Shown here one piece after another: positions 32,588 to 41,478 of a DNA stretch of 64,000 nucleotides. The notes beneath the pieces were generated by a model, which worked only from the letters and a program-made list of their open reading frames with translations, did no database searches and was not told where the DNA came from. A program made the position numbers and the translations under genes. The first letter of the stretch is position 1; each line of letters begins with the position of its first letter. The stretch comes from Arthrobacter rhizosphaerae (GTDB lineage Bacteria > Actinomycetota > Actinomycetes > Actinomycetales > Micrococcaceae), in assembly GCF_023062595.1 (NCBI RefSeq), contig NZ_JALLAN010000004.1:248001-312000 (forward strand), given 5' to 3'.

Positions 32588-35347
32588 CTAGCGGCGGGCG
32601 CGGCGTCGTCTGACCGTAAGCAATGCGATTGAGCCGAGGAGCAGAACGCTCCCTCCGATGCCAGTAACAAGCCAGATACCGTAGGCGCCCGTGCGGGCGA
32701 GCCAATCGGACGACGCCGGGTTGGTGCTTCCGGCGCGGCTGGCACCTGACGTATCACCAAGGTCGGCGGGAAGCACGGCCGTAACTGAGGGCTTCGGATC
32801 CACGATGAAGGTCAGGGCAGCCTCGGCCGACGCCACGCCTTCCATGGACTGGGTAACGGCCAAGGTATGGGCACCGGCCGTGACGGTTTCAGGCAGGGAA
32901 ACGCTCCAGACCCCGTTCACTACGGCAGCCCGGGAATCCCGGGCATCTACGGCGGGTTTGGCAGCCACGGCGCTTTCGAGCCTGACGCCGTCCAACTCGA
33001 CACTGACAAGCGCGCCGTCGAGGCCTGTGCCGGTGAGTTCCGGGGGAACGGCATCCCAGGCGAAATGCTGGCCGTCCTGGACGTTGGTCACAGTGGGAGC
33101 GGGCGGTACCAGGGTGAAGTTTCGGGTCACGGGTGGACTGTCCTGCATCCCGGTTGCTCTCTGGTGTGCGGTCACGGCGGCGGGGCCGAAGTCGGTTTCG
33201 CCCTCTACGGGGAAAACCCATTGGCCGGTCCAGGAAACAGGGGCCGAACCGCCAACCGCTCCGGAGAGTTCCACGGTGGCGCCGGGTGTTCCGCTTCCGC
33301 GGATTTCGTCGATGGAGGTGAGCACCGCATTTTCGGAGGGGCCGTCAATTACCGGAGCAGGCAGAGTTCCCGACTCGACGACGACGTTCAACGCCGCCGC
33401 GCCTGAGCTGCTGAAGCCATTGACTGTCTGGGCCGTGAAGTTGAGTTGGCCAAGGGTAGCGGGCGCGGTGAACCGCCACGTGCCGTCCATGTCGACAGGC
33501 ACCTCGAAGGGGTCCTGCCCGGGCACCGAGATCCGGACCTTGGAGTTGGCCGCGAGGGAGGTGGCAGGGGCGGCATCTACTCGGCCAGTGATGGATCCGC
33601 CTCCTGCGACCGGCCCGCCGTCGGCCGGGCTGGTGAGCACCGGCTTACTCAGGAAGACCTCCAGCTGCACGCCGGGGAGGCGGGTCATGGCGTCATTGAG
33701 GGTTGTGGCAACAGCGAAGTTCTGCGCGGATCCTGGAGAATCGCCTGCAGTGTGGGTTCCCACCGCAAAATTGCCGCTGATCCAGGGCCCACCTGAATCT
33801 CCACCGCTGGACTGCACGGAGAAGGAGAGGAATCCGCGGACGGCCCTGAAATCATCGGTGTGACCACTGTGGCCGCCCATGACATAAATCCCAACCTCGT
33901 CCACGGTGCCGCAGGACCATCCTGAAGTGCGTCCGGACCGGCAAACGTGCTGTCCTTGGAATGGCTGGGTGCTGCCCACGATCTGGACGCTGCTGGCTCC
34001 GAGGTCCGAGGGGTCGCCCCACTGCGTAGCCGCCGGCTGGGGTTTGAGGGCGGCTGGAACCGACTCGATAACGGCGATGTCCGTGCCGATATTGCCCATA
34101 GTGTCCGGATTCTCGGGGTTCCCGGTTATCCAGGAGTTGTTGGGACCGCCGAACTGGCTGAATCCGAAGGTTCCGAGTTTCTCCGTGATCCCCGGTGGTA
34201 CGGAGGCTCCGCCGGCTGGTTCGCTTGCGGGGAGTGCCACCTCAGCCAGCTGCGCAGTACCGTCGTTGGCGCAATGCCCTGCGGTCAGTACCAAGGGTTC
34301 GCCGCTGGCGCTGAAGGCCGAAAAGCCAGCCGAGCAGACGGTATCCCGGTCGATGAAATACCCCTGTCCGCCGAAGAAATCATCTTCGGGCGCGATGGGT
34401 TCGCCTTCCTCGAGTTTGACGTTGGCATATTTAGCCACAAATTCCGACGGCGACATCTTCGCGGCACTGTCAGTCTCGCCGATGGCAGCCTCCCCTGCAC
34501 GGCTCTCCCCAGCAGGGATCTCGCCTGCGGCGGGTCCTCGGGCAGCGGGTCCTCCGGACGGAACCCGGGCAGGCTTGGACGATTCAGGCGAATTGGAGCC
34601 GCCGGTGCGAATGACGAAATGCCCGTCGCTGAACGCCACGGACTGAAGGCCCGAGGTCCCCACCTCCTGGACGTACGCCTGATACAGCTGGTCGATGCTG
34701 GCAGCCATCAAAGCGGACTCGGCTTCCTGCGGAGGGGCCGGCGGAGCTGCGTCGGGGCCCCCCTCAGGGGAGGGCGACGGCGCCGGCGTGGGTTGAGGCG
34801 AAGATGGCGGGTCTCCTGCCGGAGACGTTTCAGGATCCGCAGGTTTTGATGCCACGGGTGGGTCAACGAGTACTATCTCATCCGGTCCCTGGTCATTCAG
34901 TTCGGCAATCCTGGCCTGGAGCTCCCGGCCTGATCCTTCGACCACTATCTTGCCGTCTTTGATGCTGATGCCTACAAAACCGGGGAGGTCCCGCAAGGAG
35001 GCTGCGGCGTCGGCAGCGCGCTTGCCCTGCTCGCCGGCGGCGGCGAACTCCTCCGGGGTCATTCCCAGGTCCCGCAGGATGGCCTCTTGCAGACCGTCGG
35101 CGCTGATTCCTGCCGAAAGTTCTCCCGGTGAGGTGCCGGACGGATCCCCGGATTCAACTGGAGCTGGGGCGTCCGTGGTGGTTGGAGCGAACGTGGCCGC
35201 AGACGCCGTCGTCCCTGAGCCGTCAGAGTTGGGTTCTGTCTCAGCAGAGGCCGGAAGGGCGCCCAGCGTGGCTCCCAAAAACAATGCCGCCGCGGCGCCC
35301 AGGGCGAGAGTCCGCCGCAAGCTGTTCCGAACCACGCTGTAACTCAC
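32588..35347 (-). CDS. Secreted trypsin-like serine protease with prodomain, Ig-like repeats and sorting signal
   Basis: About 919 residues from GTG 35347 (GGGGGAG just upstream; a TTG 4 codons earlier is possible). Order: signal peptide (ALGAAAALFLGATLGALPASA), an alpha-lytic-protease-like prodomain near 80-155, a Pro-rich linker, an S1/S1E protease domain with His358 (LTAGHCAN), Asp423 (TDIAVIES) and Ser518 (GDSGGPWIS), several Ig-like bacterial domains (about 555-840), and a C-terminal LARTG motif (883-887) with a hydrophobic helix and RRRRARR tail, fitting sortase E substrates. Probably wall-anchored. Its stop lies 5 bases from the convergent thioesterase stop. Confidence 0.9.
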   Translation of the reverse strand: MSYSVVRNSLRRTLALGAAAALFLGATLGALPASAETEPNSDGSGTTASAATFAPTTTDAPAPVESGDPSGTSPGELSAGISADGLQEAILRDLGMTPEEFAAAGEQGKRAADAAASLRDLPGFVGISIKDGKIVVEGSGRELQARIAELNDQGPDEIVLVDPPVASKPADPETSPAGDPPSSPQPTPAPSPSPEGGPDAAPPAPPQEAESALMAASIDQLYQAYVQEVGTSGLQSVAFSDGHFVIRTGGSNSPESSKPARVPSGGPAARGPAAGEIPAGESRAGEAAIGETDSAAKMSPSEFVAKYANVKLEEGEPIAPEDDFFGGQGYFIDRDTVCSAGFSAFSASGEPLVLTAGHCANDGTAQLAEVALPASEPAGGASVPPGITEKLGTFGFSQFGGPNNSWITGNPENPDTMGNIGTDIAVIESVPAALKPQPAATQWGDPSDLGASSVQIVGSTQPFQGQHVCRSGRTSGWSCGTVDEVGIYVMGGHSGHTDDFRAVRGFLSFSVQSSGGDSGGPWISGNFAVGTHTAGDSPGSAQNFAVATTLNDAMTRLPGVQLEVFLSKPVLTSPADGGPVAGGGSITGRVDAAPATSLAANSKVRISVPGQDPFEVPVDMDGTWRFTAPATLGQLNFTAQTVNGFSSSGAAALNVVVESGTLPAPVIDGPSENAVLTSIDEIRGSGTPGATVELSGAVGGSAPVSWTGQWVFPVEGETDFGPAAVTAHQRATGMQDSPPVTRNFTLVPPAPTVTNVQDGQHFAWDAVPPELTGTGLDGALVSVELDGVRLESAVAAKPAVDARDSRAAVVNGVWSVSLPETVTAGAHTLAVTQSMEGVASAEAALTFIVDPKPSVTAVLPADLGDTSGASRAGSTNPASSDWLARTGAYGIWLVTGIGGSVLLLGSIALLTVRRRRARR

Positions 35348-35418
35348 GGTCTCCCCCAAAGATCGGTTGCTCGCCGGAACACTGATGCAGCTGCCGCCAA
35401 GAGGAGGAGCTTAAGAGT

Positions 35419-36162
35419 TCACACCGCCACCCTACCGCGCAGCAGGGCCAGGATTGCAGATAGTTCCTCATCCGTGACCCTGTTTTGTAGCAGATATTGC
35501 CGGGTATTCAACCGGCGCACAAATTCGAGGACCCTTTTACCGCGGGATTCGAGCAGGGGGGCAAGGGCCGTTTCGTCCAGATAGCGTTCGTGGACGTGTG
35601 GCGCTCCCAGGGCGCGGTGACGCTCGTTGATCCCCCGCATCGCTGCCTGGTAGCCGGAGACGATGCTGTCATCATCGGCGCCGGCAAGATCCTGAAGCAT
35701 CGCGGCGATCATTCCGCTGCGGTCCCGGCCTGCGGAGCAATGGATGATGACGCCGCCGGGAGCTGCTGCAACGGCTTTGAAGACCGCTGCCAGTTTCTCC
35801 GGGAAAAGCCGCGCATTGTCCAGATACGCTGCCGGATCATTCAGATAGGGCTGGCAAATGGAGCGGAATTCAACATTCTCCGGATCTTCAGTTGGCGCCA
35901 GCAGCACCTGAAACCGTGCCATCACGCTCTGGCCCACCACCGGGTCGGCGTCCCGTGGCTGCCGTTCTCCCCCATTGCGAAGGTCAATAACTGTTCGGAT
36001 ACCGTCGTCATACGCTTGGTCCCAGCCGGTCTCAGTGAGCCACTCGCGCCTGCCCATGCGGTAGACGTCCCCGGAAATCCGCCACGCGTTGACTGCGCCC
36101 TCCCAGTTGACGGCGGAGGCCTGATTCCGGGCCCCAGCCGTGCGATGCGCAGTCTCATCCAT
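35419..36162 (-). CDS. Tyrosine/serine phosphatase of the Y_phosphatase3 family
   Basis: A 247-residue cytoplasmic phosphatase. The N-terminal part has VNAWRISGDVYRMGRREWLT and TVIDLRNGGER, and the P-loop VIIHCSAGRDRSGMIAAML has the nucleophile Cys142 and Arg in the CX5R arrangement. This matches the IphP/LipA-like family acting on phosphotyrosine or phosphoinositide substrates. It lies downstream of the protease gene promoter region and is transcribed separately. Physiological substrate unknown. Confidence 0.9.
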   Translation of the reverse strand: MDETAHRTAGARNQASAVNWEGAVNAWRISGDVYRMGRREWLTETGWDQAYDDGIRTVIDLRNGGERQPRDADPVVGQSVMARFQVLLAPTEDPENVEFRSICQPYLNDPAAYLDNARLFPEKLAAVFKAVAAAPGGVIIHCSAGRDRSGMIAAMLQDLAGADDDSIVSGYQAAMRGINERHRALGAPHVHERYLDETALAPLLESRGKRVLEFVRRLNTRQYLLQNRVTDEELSAILALLRGRVAV

Positions 36163-36387
36163 TCAGCCAGCTAAGCACATCGGGGGTGTACTCGCACTCT
36201 CTGTTCCATCTCCATCCAAGCGAGCAAAAAAACGAGTACAGGCTGCCCGTGTCAGTCGCCGCATCCGGGCGTATCGTGTCACTACGACCGCGCTTTCCGG
36301 CGCAGTGTCGTCATGCTTGCGCCGGATTCCACGGGGTCCAGGTCGGATTTTCAGGCCCGGCCATCCACTCACAAAAGGGGACATGAC

Positions 36388-37224
36388 ATGGCACTTCTGA
36401 AAGTTCGACGTCGGCGGCCCATTTTCGCGGCCGGCCTGGCTACCGTAGTACTCGCCTTTGCGGGCTTGGCCACCGCTCCAGCCCAAGCTGCAATGCCGCC
36501 GGCGCCGCCGCTGGCCTATGTTGCCTTGGGCGATTCTTATGCCGCTGGACAAGGGGCCGAGCCGTATCTGGACTCCTGCCTCCGCAGCGCGAGCAGTTAT
36601 CCCGCCCTCGCGGACGTCTCCAAGTGGGTGAAGCTCGTCGAAAACGCGGCCTGCAGCGGAGCCACTGCCGACGACGTTGTGGCAACGCAGCTGAAACGGC
36701 TCTCTCCCGCCACGGATGTGGTCACGCTGACAGTGGGCGGGCACAACCTCGACGTAAATGGCTTGGTGCTTGCATGCTCAACGAGTGAACTTGCCTGTGC
36801 CACCGCTCTTGCCCAGCGTGAAGCACTCCTCGCGCAGGCGATCCTTGACCCTGCGTCCAGCCCACTCGTGGCAGATCTCACCGCCACCATCAACGCCATC
36901 CAGGCAGCAGCGCCTAACGCCACCATCTATGTGACCGGCTATCCGCTGCTTTTTGACGAAGGCTTTCAGGACCCAGCCTTGGCCTTTGTGGTCAACTCGC
37001 TCACCGTGACGCTCAACACAGTTATCAAGAACGTGGCCGAGGCCAACGGAGCCACCTACGTTGACGTGACTGTAGCTTTTGCGGACAACGGCATCGGTTC
37101 AACTGACCCCTGGTTCAGCTTTGATCCCTTGAATCCCTTTGATCCGGAGAACCTGCATCCCACCGCAGAAGGGTACGCCGCGTACTACACGGCCCTCGCC
37201 AACGCCGGAGCGTTCACACCGTAG
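36388..37224 (+). CDS. Secreted SGNH-family esterase/lipase (SEST-like)
   Basis: A 278-residue protein with a signal peptide (ending near AQAAMPP). The SGNH blocks are VALGDSYAAGQG (Ser50), VTLTVGGHNLD (block III, where Asn is replaced by His-Asn) and LHPTAEGY (His257). The residue three before His is Glu254 rather than the usual Asp, as in enzymes that work with a Ser-His dyad. Paired cysteines (SCLRSAS, AACSG, LACSTSELACA) resemble the disulfides of the Streptomyces SEST fold. AAAAGGGG precedes the ATG. Likely acts on extracellular esters. Confidence 0.86.
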   Translation: MALLKVRRRRPIFAAGLATVVLAFAGLATAPAQAAMPPAPPLAYVALGDSYAAGQGAEPYLDSCLRSASSYPALADVSKWVKLVENAACSGATADDVVATQLKRLSPATDVVTLTVGGHNLDVNGLVLACSTSELACATALAQREALLAQAILDPASSPLVADLTATINAIQAAAPNATIYVTGYPLLFDEGFQDPALAFVVNSLTVTLNTVIKNVAEANGATYVDVTVAFADNGIGSTDPWFSFDPLNPFDPENLHPTAEGYAAYYTALANAGAFTP

Positions 37225-37294
37225 CGCCACCGATCATCGGGGCAGCAGGTGGGAACAACTGTTGCCTCGATGGTCACCCCATCTCCACGAATGG

Positions 37295-37738
37295 TCAGTC
37301 GGCCGTCAAGTGCTGATTCCGGGACTCTATGAGCCTTTTCAGATAGCGGGCAAGGAATAGTTTTTCGGCAAGCCGGCCGAGAAGTCCCAAGGGTGCAGTG
37401 AACTCTATTCGGTCGATCATGAGCGTACCGGTCGCATCGTTGGCGAATTCATGGACGTGGCGGAAACTGCGGAAGGGTCCGCTGACCTGTTCGTCCACAA
37501 AGTAGTCAGGTGCATCCATCGCCGTAATCCGGCTGGTCATCCGGAGCGGCACCCCGAAGTGCCACGCACGCCAGGTCACCTCTTGTCCCAATGAAATAAG
37601 GCCCGAGGTGACTCCTGCCACCGCTTCTTCCCGAGAACCGGACATCGAGAGCTTGTGGGCATCGATGCTACGGGAGAGATCGAATAATTCTGATTTCGGC
37701 ATTCCCGTTCGCGTTCTGCATTCGAAATAGACCGTCAT
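37295..37738 (-). CDS. SRPBCC-superfamily protein
   Basis: A 147-residue START/Bet v 1-fold protein. Diagnostic stretches are FDLSRSIDAHKLSMSGSREE, LGQEVTWRAWHFGVPLRMTS and FVDEQVSGPFRSFRHVHEF, a subfamily of cyclase/dehydrase-like proteins common in bacteria without an established ligand. The ATG has no strong ribosome site. Next gene on the same strand is a GNAT acetyltransferase 38 bases away, upstream in transcription. Confidence 0.83.
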   Translation of the reverse strand: MTVYFECRTRTGMPKSELFDLSRSIDAHKLSMSGSREEAVAGVTSGLISLGQEVTWRAWHFGVPLRMTSRITAMDAPDYFVDEQVSGPFRSFRHVHEFANDATGTLMIDRIEFTAPLGLLGRLAEKLFLARYLKRLIESRNQHLTAD

Positions 37739-37776
37739 CGTCAGAGTATGGCATCTCCCGCTGGCAGCGACGTTCG

Positions 37777-38391
37777 TTATTGAACGCGCTCCTTGGCCAG
37801 CCGGTACTCAAGGCCGTTCCGAACCATCGGCCATTCGTGGTCAAGGATCGAAAACACCACGGTGTCCCGGAGCGCTCCATCCTTACTCCGGGTGTGGCTG
37901 CGGAGAACGCCGTCCTGTTTGGCTCCCAACCGGGCGATAGCCTCGCGGGACTGGTGGTTCATCCAGTGCGTACAGAACTCGACGGCGACGCAGCCCAGCG
38001 TTTCGAAGGCGTGCCGGAGGAGCAGCATCTTCGAGTCGGGGTTGGTGCCGGAGCCTTGGGCGGATGCCGCATTCCAGGTGGAGCCGATCTCCAGCCTGGG
38101 TGTTTCGTGATCGATGTTCATGTAGGTGGTCATCCCGATCACCCTCCCGGGACCGCCTGTGGCAGGGTCCAGCAGCCTGGTGGTAAATGGCACCATGGAA
38201 CCCTGCTCCTGCAGAGTGAGGCGCCGGCGGATTTCGGCCGCCATGTCCTCAGGAGATGGGACCGAGGTGTACCAGAGCTTCCACAGCTCACCATCCCGGG
38301 CGGCAGCCTGGAGTCCCTCATGGTGTTCGTGGCTCAGGGGCTCCAACACGACGTACTGGCCGGTCAGGGTAACGGGTTCGATGCGGGTCAC
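37777..38391 (-). CDS. GNAT-family N-acetyltransferase (RimJ/RimL-like)
   Basis: A 204-residue acetyltransferase. The acetyl-CoA binding core is visible as GRVIGMTTYMNIDHETPRLE and SAQGSGTNPDSKMLLLRHAF, with a conserved WMNHQSREAIARLGAKQDGV segment typical of RimJ/RimL relatives that acetylate N-terminal amino groups. Substrate unknown. Lies 32 bases after paaH on the same strand but is probably not part of phenylacetate catabolism. Confidence 0.87.
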   Translation of the reverse strand: MTRIEPVTLTGQYVVLEPLSHEHHEGLQAAARDGELWKLWYTSVPSPEDMAAEIRRRLTLQEQGSMVPFTTRLLDPATGGPGRVIGMTTYMNIDHETPRLEIGSTWNAASAQGSGTNPDSKMLLLRHAFETLGCVAVEFCTHWMNHQSREAIARLGAKQDGVLRSHTRSKDGALRDTVVFSILDHEWPMVRNGLEYRLAKERVQ

Positions 38392-38423
38392 CGCTCCATC
38401 CTAGGCACAGCACGCCCAGCCGC

Positions 38424-39308
38424 TCAGTCGGTCCAGTCGAAGAATCCCTTACCGCTCTTGCGCCCCAGCTCACCCCGGGCCACCTTGTCGCGCAGGATCC
38501 GGGGAGGGGCGAAGCGCTCACCAAGAGTCGACTGGAGATACTCAGCGATGCCGAGGCGGACGTCGAGCCCCACGATGTCCGTGGTCCGGAGGGGTCCGGT
38601 TGGATGTTTGTAGCCGAGCACCATGGCGGCATCGATGTCCTCGGGGGAGGCCACCCCTTCTTCCACCATGCGCATCGCCTCCAGCGCTATGGCAACGCCC
38701 AGGCGCGAGGATGCAAAGCCCGGAGCATCCTGGACGACTACGGCCGTCTTACCCAGCGCCTCCGTCCATTCCTTCGCTGCGGTGGCCAGCTCGGGAGACG
38801 TCTCCCGTCCGAGAACCACTTCGATCAGGCTCGAGGCAGGCACGGGGTTGAAGAAATGCAGTCCCACAAAGTCCGCGGGGCGCTGCAGCTGCGCGGCGAG
38901 CTCCGAAACTGAAAGCGACGACGTGTTGGACGCCAGATACGCACCCTTGGGCAACTGCTGCTCAACGCGTTTCAGGGCACCGGCCTTCAGCTCGAAGTCC
39001 TCAGGCACAGCCTCCACCACCAGGTTGCAGTCCGCGAAATCGGCATAATCCACCGAAACGGCCAGGCGTGATGCCATTTCGTCCAGATTGCCATCAATGG
39101 AGCCCCGCTCAAGAGATTTCGCCGCTGCGGATTCAACCCGTTCACGGGCGGCCATGGCCGACGGTTCATCACGCTCGACGACGGTGACCTGGGCGCCGTT
39201 GATCAGGAAGGCGTGGGCAATTCCGGCGCCCATGCGGCCGCCACCAAGTACGCCCACTTTTCGTGGTAGCGTCTGCCGCTGGCCAGTGGGAAGGGAGGAA
39301 TCGCTCAT
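38424..39308 (-). CDS. paaH: 3-hydroxyacyl-CoA dehydrogenase (3-hydroxyadipyl-CoA dehydrogenase)
   Basis: NAD-dependent enzyme oxidising 3-hydroxyadipyl-CoA to 3-oxoadipyl-CoA. The 294-residue protein has a Rossmann motif VGVLGGGRMGAGIAHAF, catalytic region VGLHFFNPVPASSLIEVV with His, and the C-terminal helical dimerisation domain ending GELGRKSGKGFFDW. ATG at 39308 overlaps the paaF stop by 4 bases. Confidence 0.94.
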   Translation of the reverse strand: MSDSSLPTGQRQTLPRKVGVLGGGRMGAGIAHAFLINGAQVTVVERDEPSAMAARERVESAAAKSLERGSIDGNLDEMASRLAVSVDYADFADCNLVVEAVPEDFELKAGALKRVEQQLPKGAYLASNTSSLSVSELAAQLQRPADFVGLHFFNPVPASSLIEVVLGRETSPELATAAKEWTEALGKTAVVVQDAPGFASSRLGVAIALEAMRMVEEGVASPEDIDAAMVLGYKHPTGPLRTTDIVGLDVRLGIAEYLQSTLGERFAPPRILRDKVARGELGRKSGKGFFDWTD

Positions 39309-40096
39309 GCCTTTTTCTTCTTCCGATTGGCGGATTTGTTGTCCAGGAAGGCCTGCATCCGGTCGAACTTGGCCTCTGACTCGAACAGAACCGCTTGCGC
39401 CAGCTGGTCGATGATGGGGTGGGCGTCAGGCGGCGCGTGGAAAACCGATTTGGTGATGCGGACCGCCAGGGGGTCCTGCTGCCCAATCCTGTCAGCGAGA
39501 TTGTGTGCCGCCGCCATCAGCTCGGGGGCGTCGTGGATTTCGGTAATGAGATTCGCAGCCAGCGCCTCCTCGGCCCGAAACACCAGCCCGGCGAGCAGGA
39601 TCTGCTTCGCCAGCGGTTCACCCACCAACTCCTTCAGCCGCCAGCTGGCACCTGCGGCAGCAAGAATCCCCAATCCGGTTTCCGGGTTGCCGATCCGGAC
39701 GCTGGGCGTGCCGATCCGGAAGTCTGCTGCGTAGGCCAGCTCCGCCCCTCCCCCGAGGCAATAACCATCCAATGCGGCAATAACCGGCATGGGCAGCTTG
39801 GCGATCCGGACAAATATCGTGGAGTTGATCCCCAGCAGCGCATCGTCCCTTCTGCGCTCCCGGAGTTCCGAAATGTCCGCTCCGGAGGCGAACACCCCTT
39901 CTACGCCGGCGATAATGAGGATCTTGGGCCGCCGCTCCAGCGCGGCGCAAACCACATGGAGCTCGTCCACCATCTGCTGGTCAATGGCGTTGCGGACCTC
40001 GGGACGGTTGAGCAGCACCACCACCCTGTCATCCCGTTCCTCGACAAGAAGGGTCCCGAAAGCCTCGGAACTGAGCAGGTTCGGATCCCGCCCCAT
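39305..40096 (-). CDS. paaF: Enoyl-CoA hydratase (2,3-dehydroadipyl-CoA hydratase)
   Basis: Crotonase-family hydratase of 263 residues. FASGADISEL and DGYCLGGGAELAYAADFRIG form the CoA and oxyanion sites, and both hydratase glutamates are present, one in GGGAELA and one in IGNPETGLGI, unlike the neighbouring paaG product. A Lys-rich C-terminus follows. ATG at 40096 overlaps the paaJ stop (TAATG); the longer open frame to 40144 is inside paaJ and was rejected. Confidence 0.93.
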   Translation of the reverse strand: MGRDPNLLSSEAFGTLLVEERDDRVVVLLNRPEVRNAIDQQMVDELHVVCAALERRPKILIIAGVEGVFASGADISELRERRRDDALLGINSTIFVRIAKLPMPVIAALDGYCLGGGAELAYAADFRIGTPSVRIGNPETGLGILAAAGASWRLKELVGEPLAKQILLAGLVFRAEEALAANLITEIHDAPELMAAAHNLADRIGQQDPLAVRITKSVFHAPPDAHPIIDQLAQAVLFESEAKFDRMQAFLDNKSANRKKKKA

Positions 40097-41325
40097 TACA
40101 CTCGCTCCAGCAGCATGGCGGCTCCCTGGCCAACGCCGACGCACATGGTTGCCAGTCCCATCCGGGCATCTTCGCGTTCCATCCGGCCCAGCAAAGTAAT
40201 CGTGATGCGGGATCCGCTGGATCCGAGCGGATGTCCCAAAGCGATCGCGCCACCGTCGTTATTGACGATATCCGGGTCAAGCCCCAGACGCCGGATACAG
40301 GCCAGCGATTGGGTTGCGAACGCTTCGTTAAGCTCGACGGCGCCAAGGTCACCGATGCTGTAGCCGCTCCGGTCCAGCACCTTCTGTGTGGCCGGAACAG
40401 GGCCGATACCCATAATCTCAGGGTCGCAGCCCGCGGAGCCGCCGTCGACGATCCGGGCACGGGGAGTCAGGCCCAGCCGCTCTATCGCTGCCTCCGACGC
40501 CACGATGATGGCCGATGCTCCGTCGTTCAGGGAGGACGAATTGCCAGCCGTGACAATCGATCCCCCGGTGGTAACGGGCCGGAGCCCGGCAAGGACCTCC
40601 AGGGTGGTGTCCGCCCGGGGACCCTCGTCGGTGTCAACCACCGTTTCCCCCTTCCGGCCCTTTACGGTGACGGGAACGATTTCGTCCTTGAACCTGCCGG
40701 CGGCGATGGCCGCGATGGATCTCTCATGGGAGCGAACGGCAAAGGAGTCGGCATCTTCCCGGGAAATTCCGTCCAGCCGGCCGACTTCCTCGGCTGTCTC
40801 CGGCATGGAGAACGTCATCTTTCCGTCCCGGGAGAACTCCCCTTTGGTGAAGTTCGGGTTGGCGAAGCGCCAGCCGATGGAGGTGTCGAAGATGGCTCCG
40901 GGCTTCGCGAACGCGGCCTGCGGCTTTTCCTGCACCCACGGAGCGCGGGTCATTGACTCCACCCCGCCAGCAACCACGACGTCGGCCGCCCCTGCCTTGA
41001 TCATGTGGCTTGCCATCAGGATTGCACTCAAGCCCGAGGCGCACAGCCGGTTCACCGTAATGCCAGGGATGTGCACCGGAAGTCCGGCCAAGAGAGTGGC
41101 CATGCGCGCCACGTTGCGGTTTTCCTCGCCTGCACCGTTCGCGTTTCCGAGGATCACTTCCTCGATGGAATCCGGGTCCAGCCCCGAACGCGATACTGCC
41201 TCCCGGACCACCAGTGCGGCCAGATCGTCAGGGCGGACAGCAGCCAAGGCGCCGCCGTAACGCCCGACCGGGGTTCGGACACCGCCCACCAGAAATGCCT
41301 GGGGTCCTGCTCCTGCTTGGGCCAT
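40096..41325 (-). CDS. paaJ: Acetyl-CoA acyltransferase (3-oxoadipyl-CoA thiolase)
   Basis: Cleaves 3-oxoadipyl-CoA, and probably 3-oxo-5,6-dehydrosuberyl-CoA, to release acetyl-CoA. ATG at 41325 (AAGGATGG upstream) gives 409 residues. The nucleophile lies in NRLCASGLSAI, the second active-site elements are ALGHPLGSSGSR and TMCVGVGQGAAM. It is first in paaJ-paaF-paaH, with overlapping junctions, and has a PaaR-type site upstream. Confidence 0.94.
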   Translation of the reverse strand: MAQAGAGPQAFLVGGVRTPVGRYGGALAAVRPDDLAALVVREAVSRSGLDPDSIEEVILGNANGAGEENRNVARMATLLAGLPVHIPGITVNRLCASGLSAILMASHMIKAGAADVVVAGGVESMTRAPWVQEKPQAAFAKPGAIFDTSIGWRFANPNFTKGEFSRDGKMTFSMPETAEEVGRLDGISREDADSFAVRSHERSIAAIAAGRFKDEIVPVTVKGRKGETVVDTDEGPRADTTLEVLAGLRPVTTGGSIVTAGNSSSLNDGASAIIVASEAAIERLGLTPRARIVDGGSAGCDPEIMGIGPVPATQKVLDRSGYSIGDLGAVELNEAFATQSLACIRRLGLDPDIVNNDGGAIALGHPLGSSGSRITITLLGRMEREDARMGLATMCVGVGQGAAMLLERV

Positions 41326-41412
41326 GGGTCCATCCTTCACACGATTAACAGCACTGTCATCAGAACGGCAAACAGCTCCACGGGCAACGCGCAGGCCCGG
41401 CGACCAGCAATA

Positions 41413-41436
41413 TTTACCGACCGTTCGTTCTATAAA
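41413..41436. promoter_or_regulatory. Candidate PaaR operator before paaJ
   Basis: TTTACCGACCGTTCGTTCTA then TAAA shares the 15-mer ACCGACCGTTCGTTC exactly with the paaA site. It is 88 bases upstream of the paaJ start and probably controls paaJFH. Confidence 0.75.
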
Positions 41437-41478
41437 GATTACACGGCGGAATCAAGGGGTCAACCAACAGGGCCTCAG

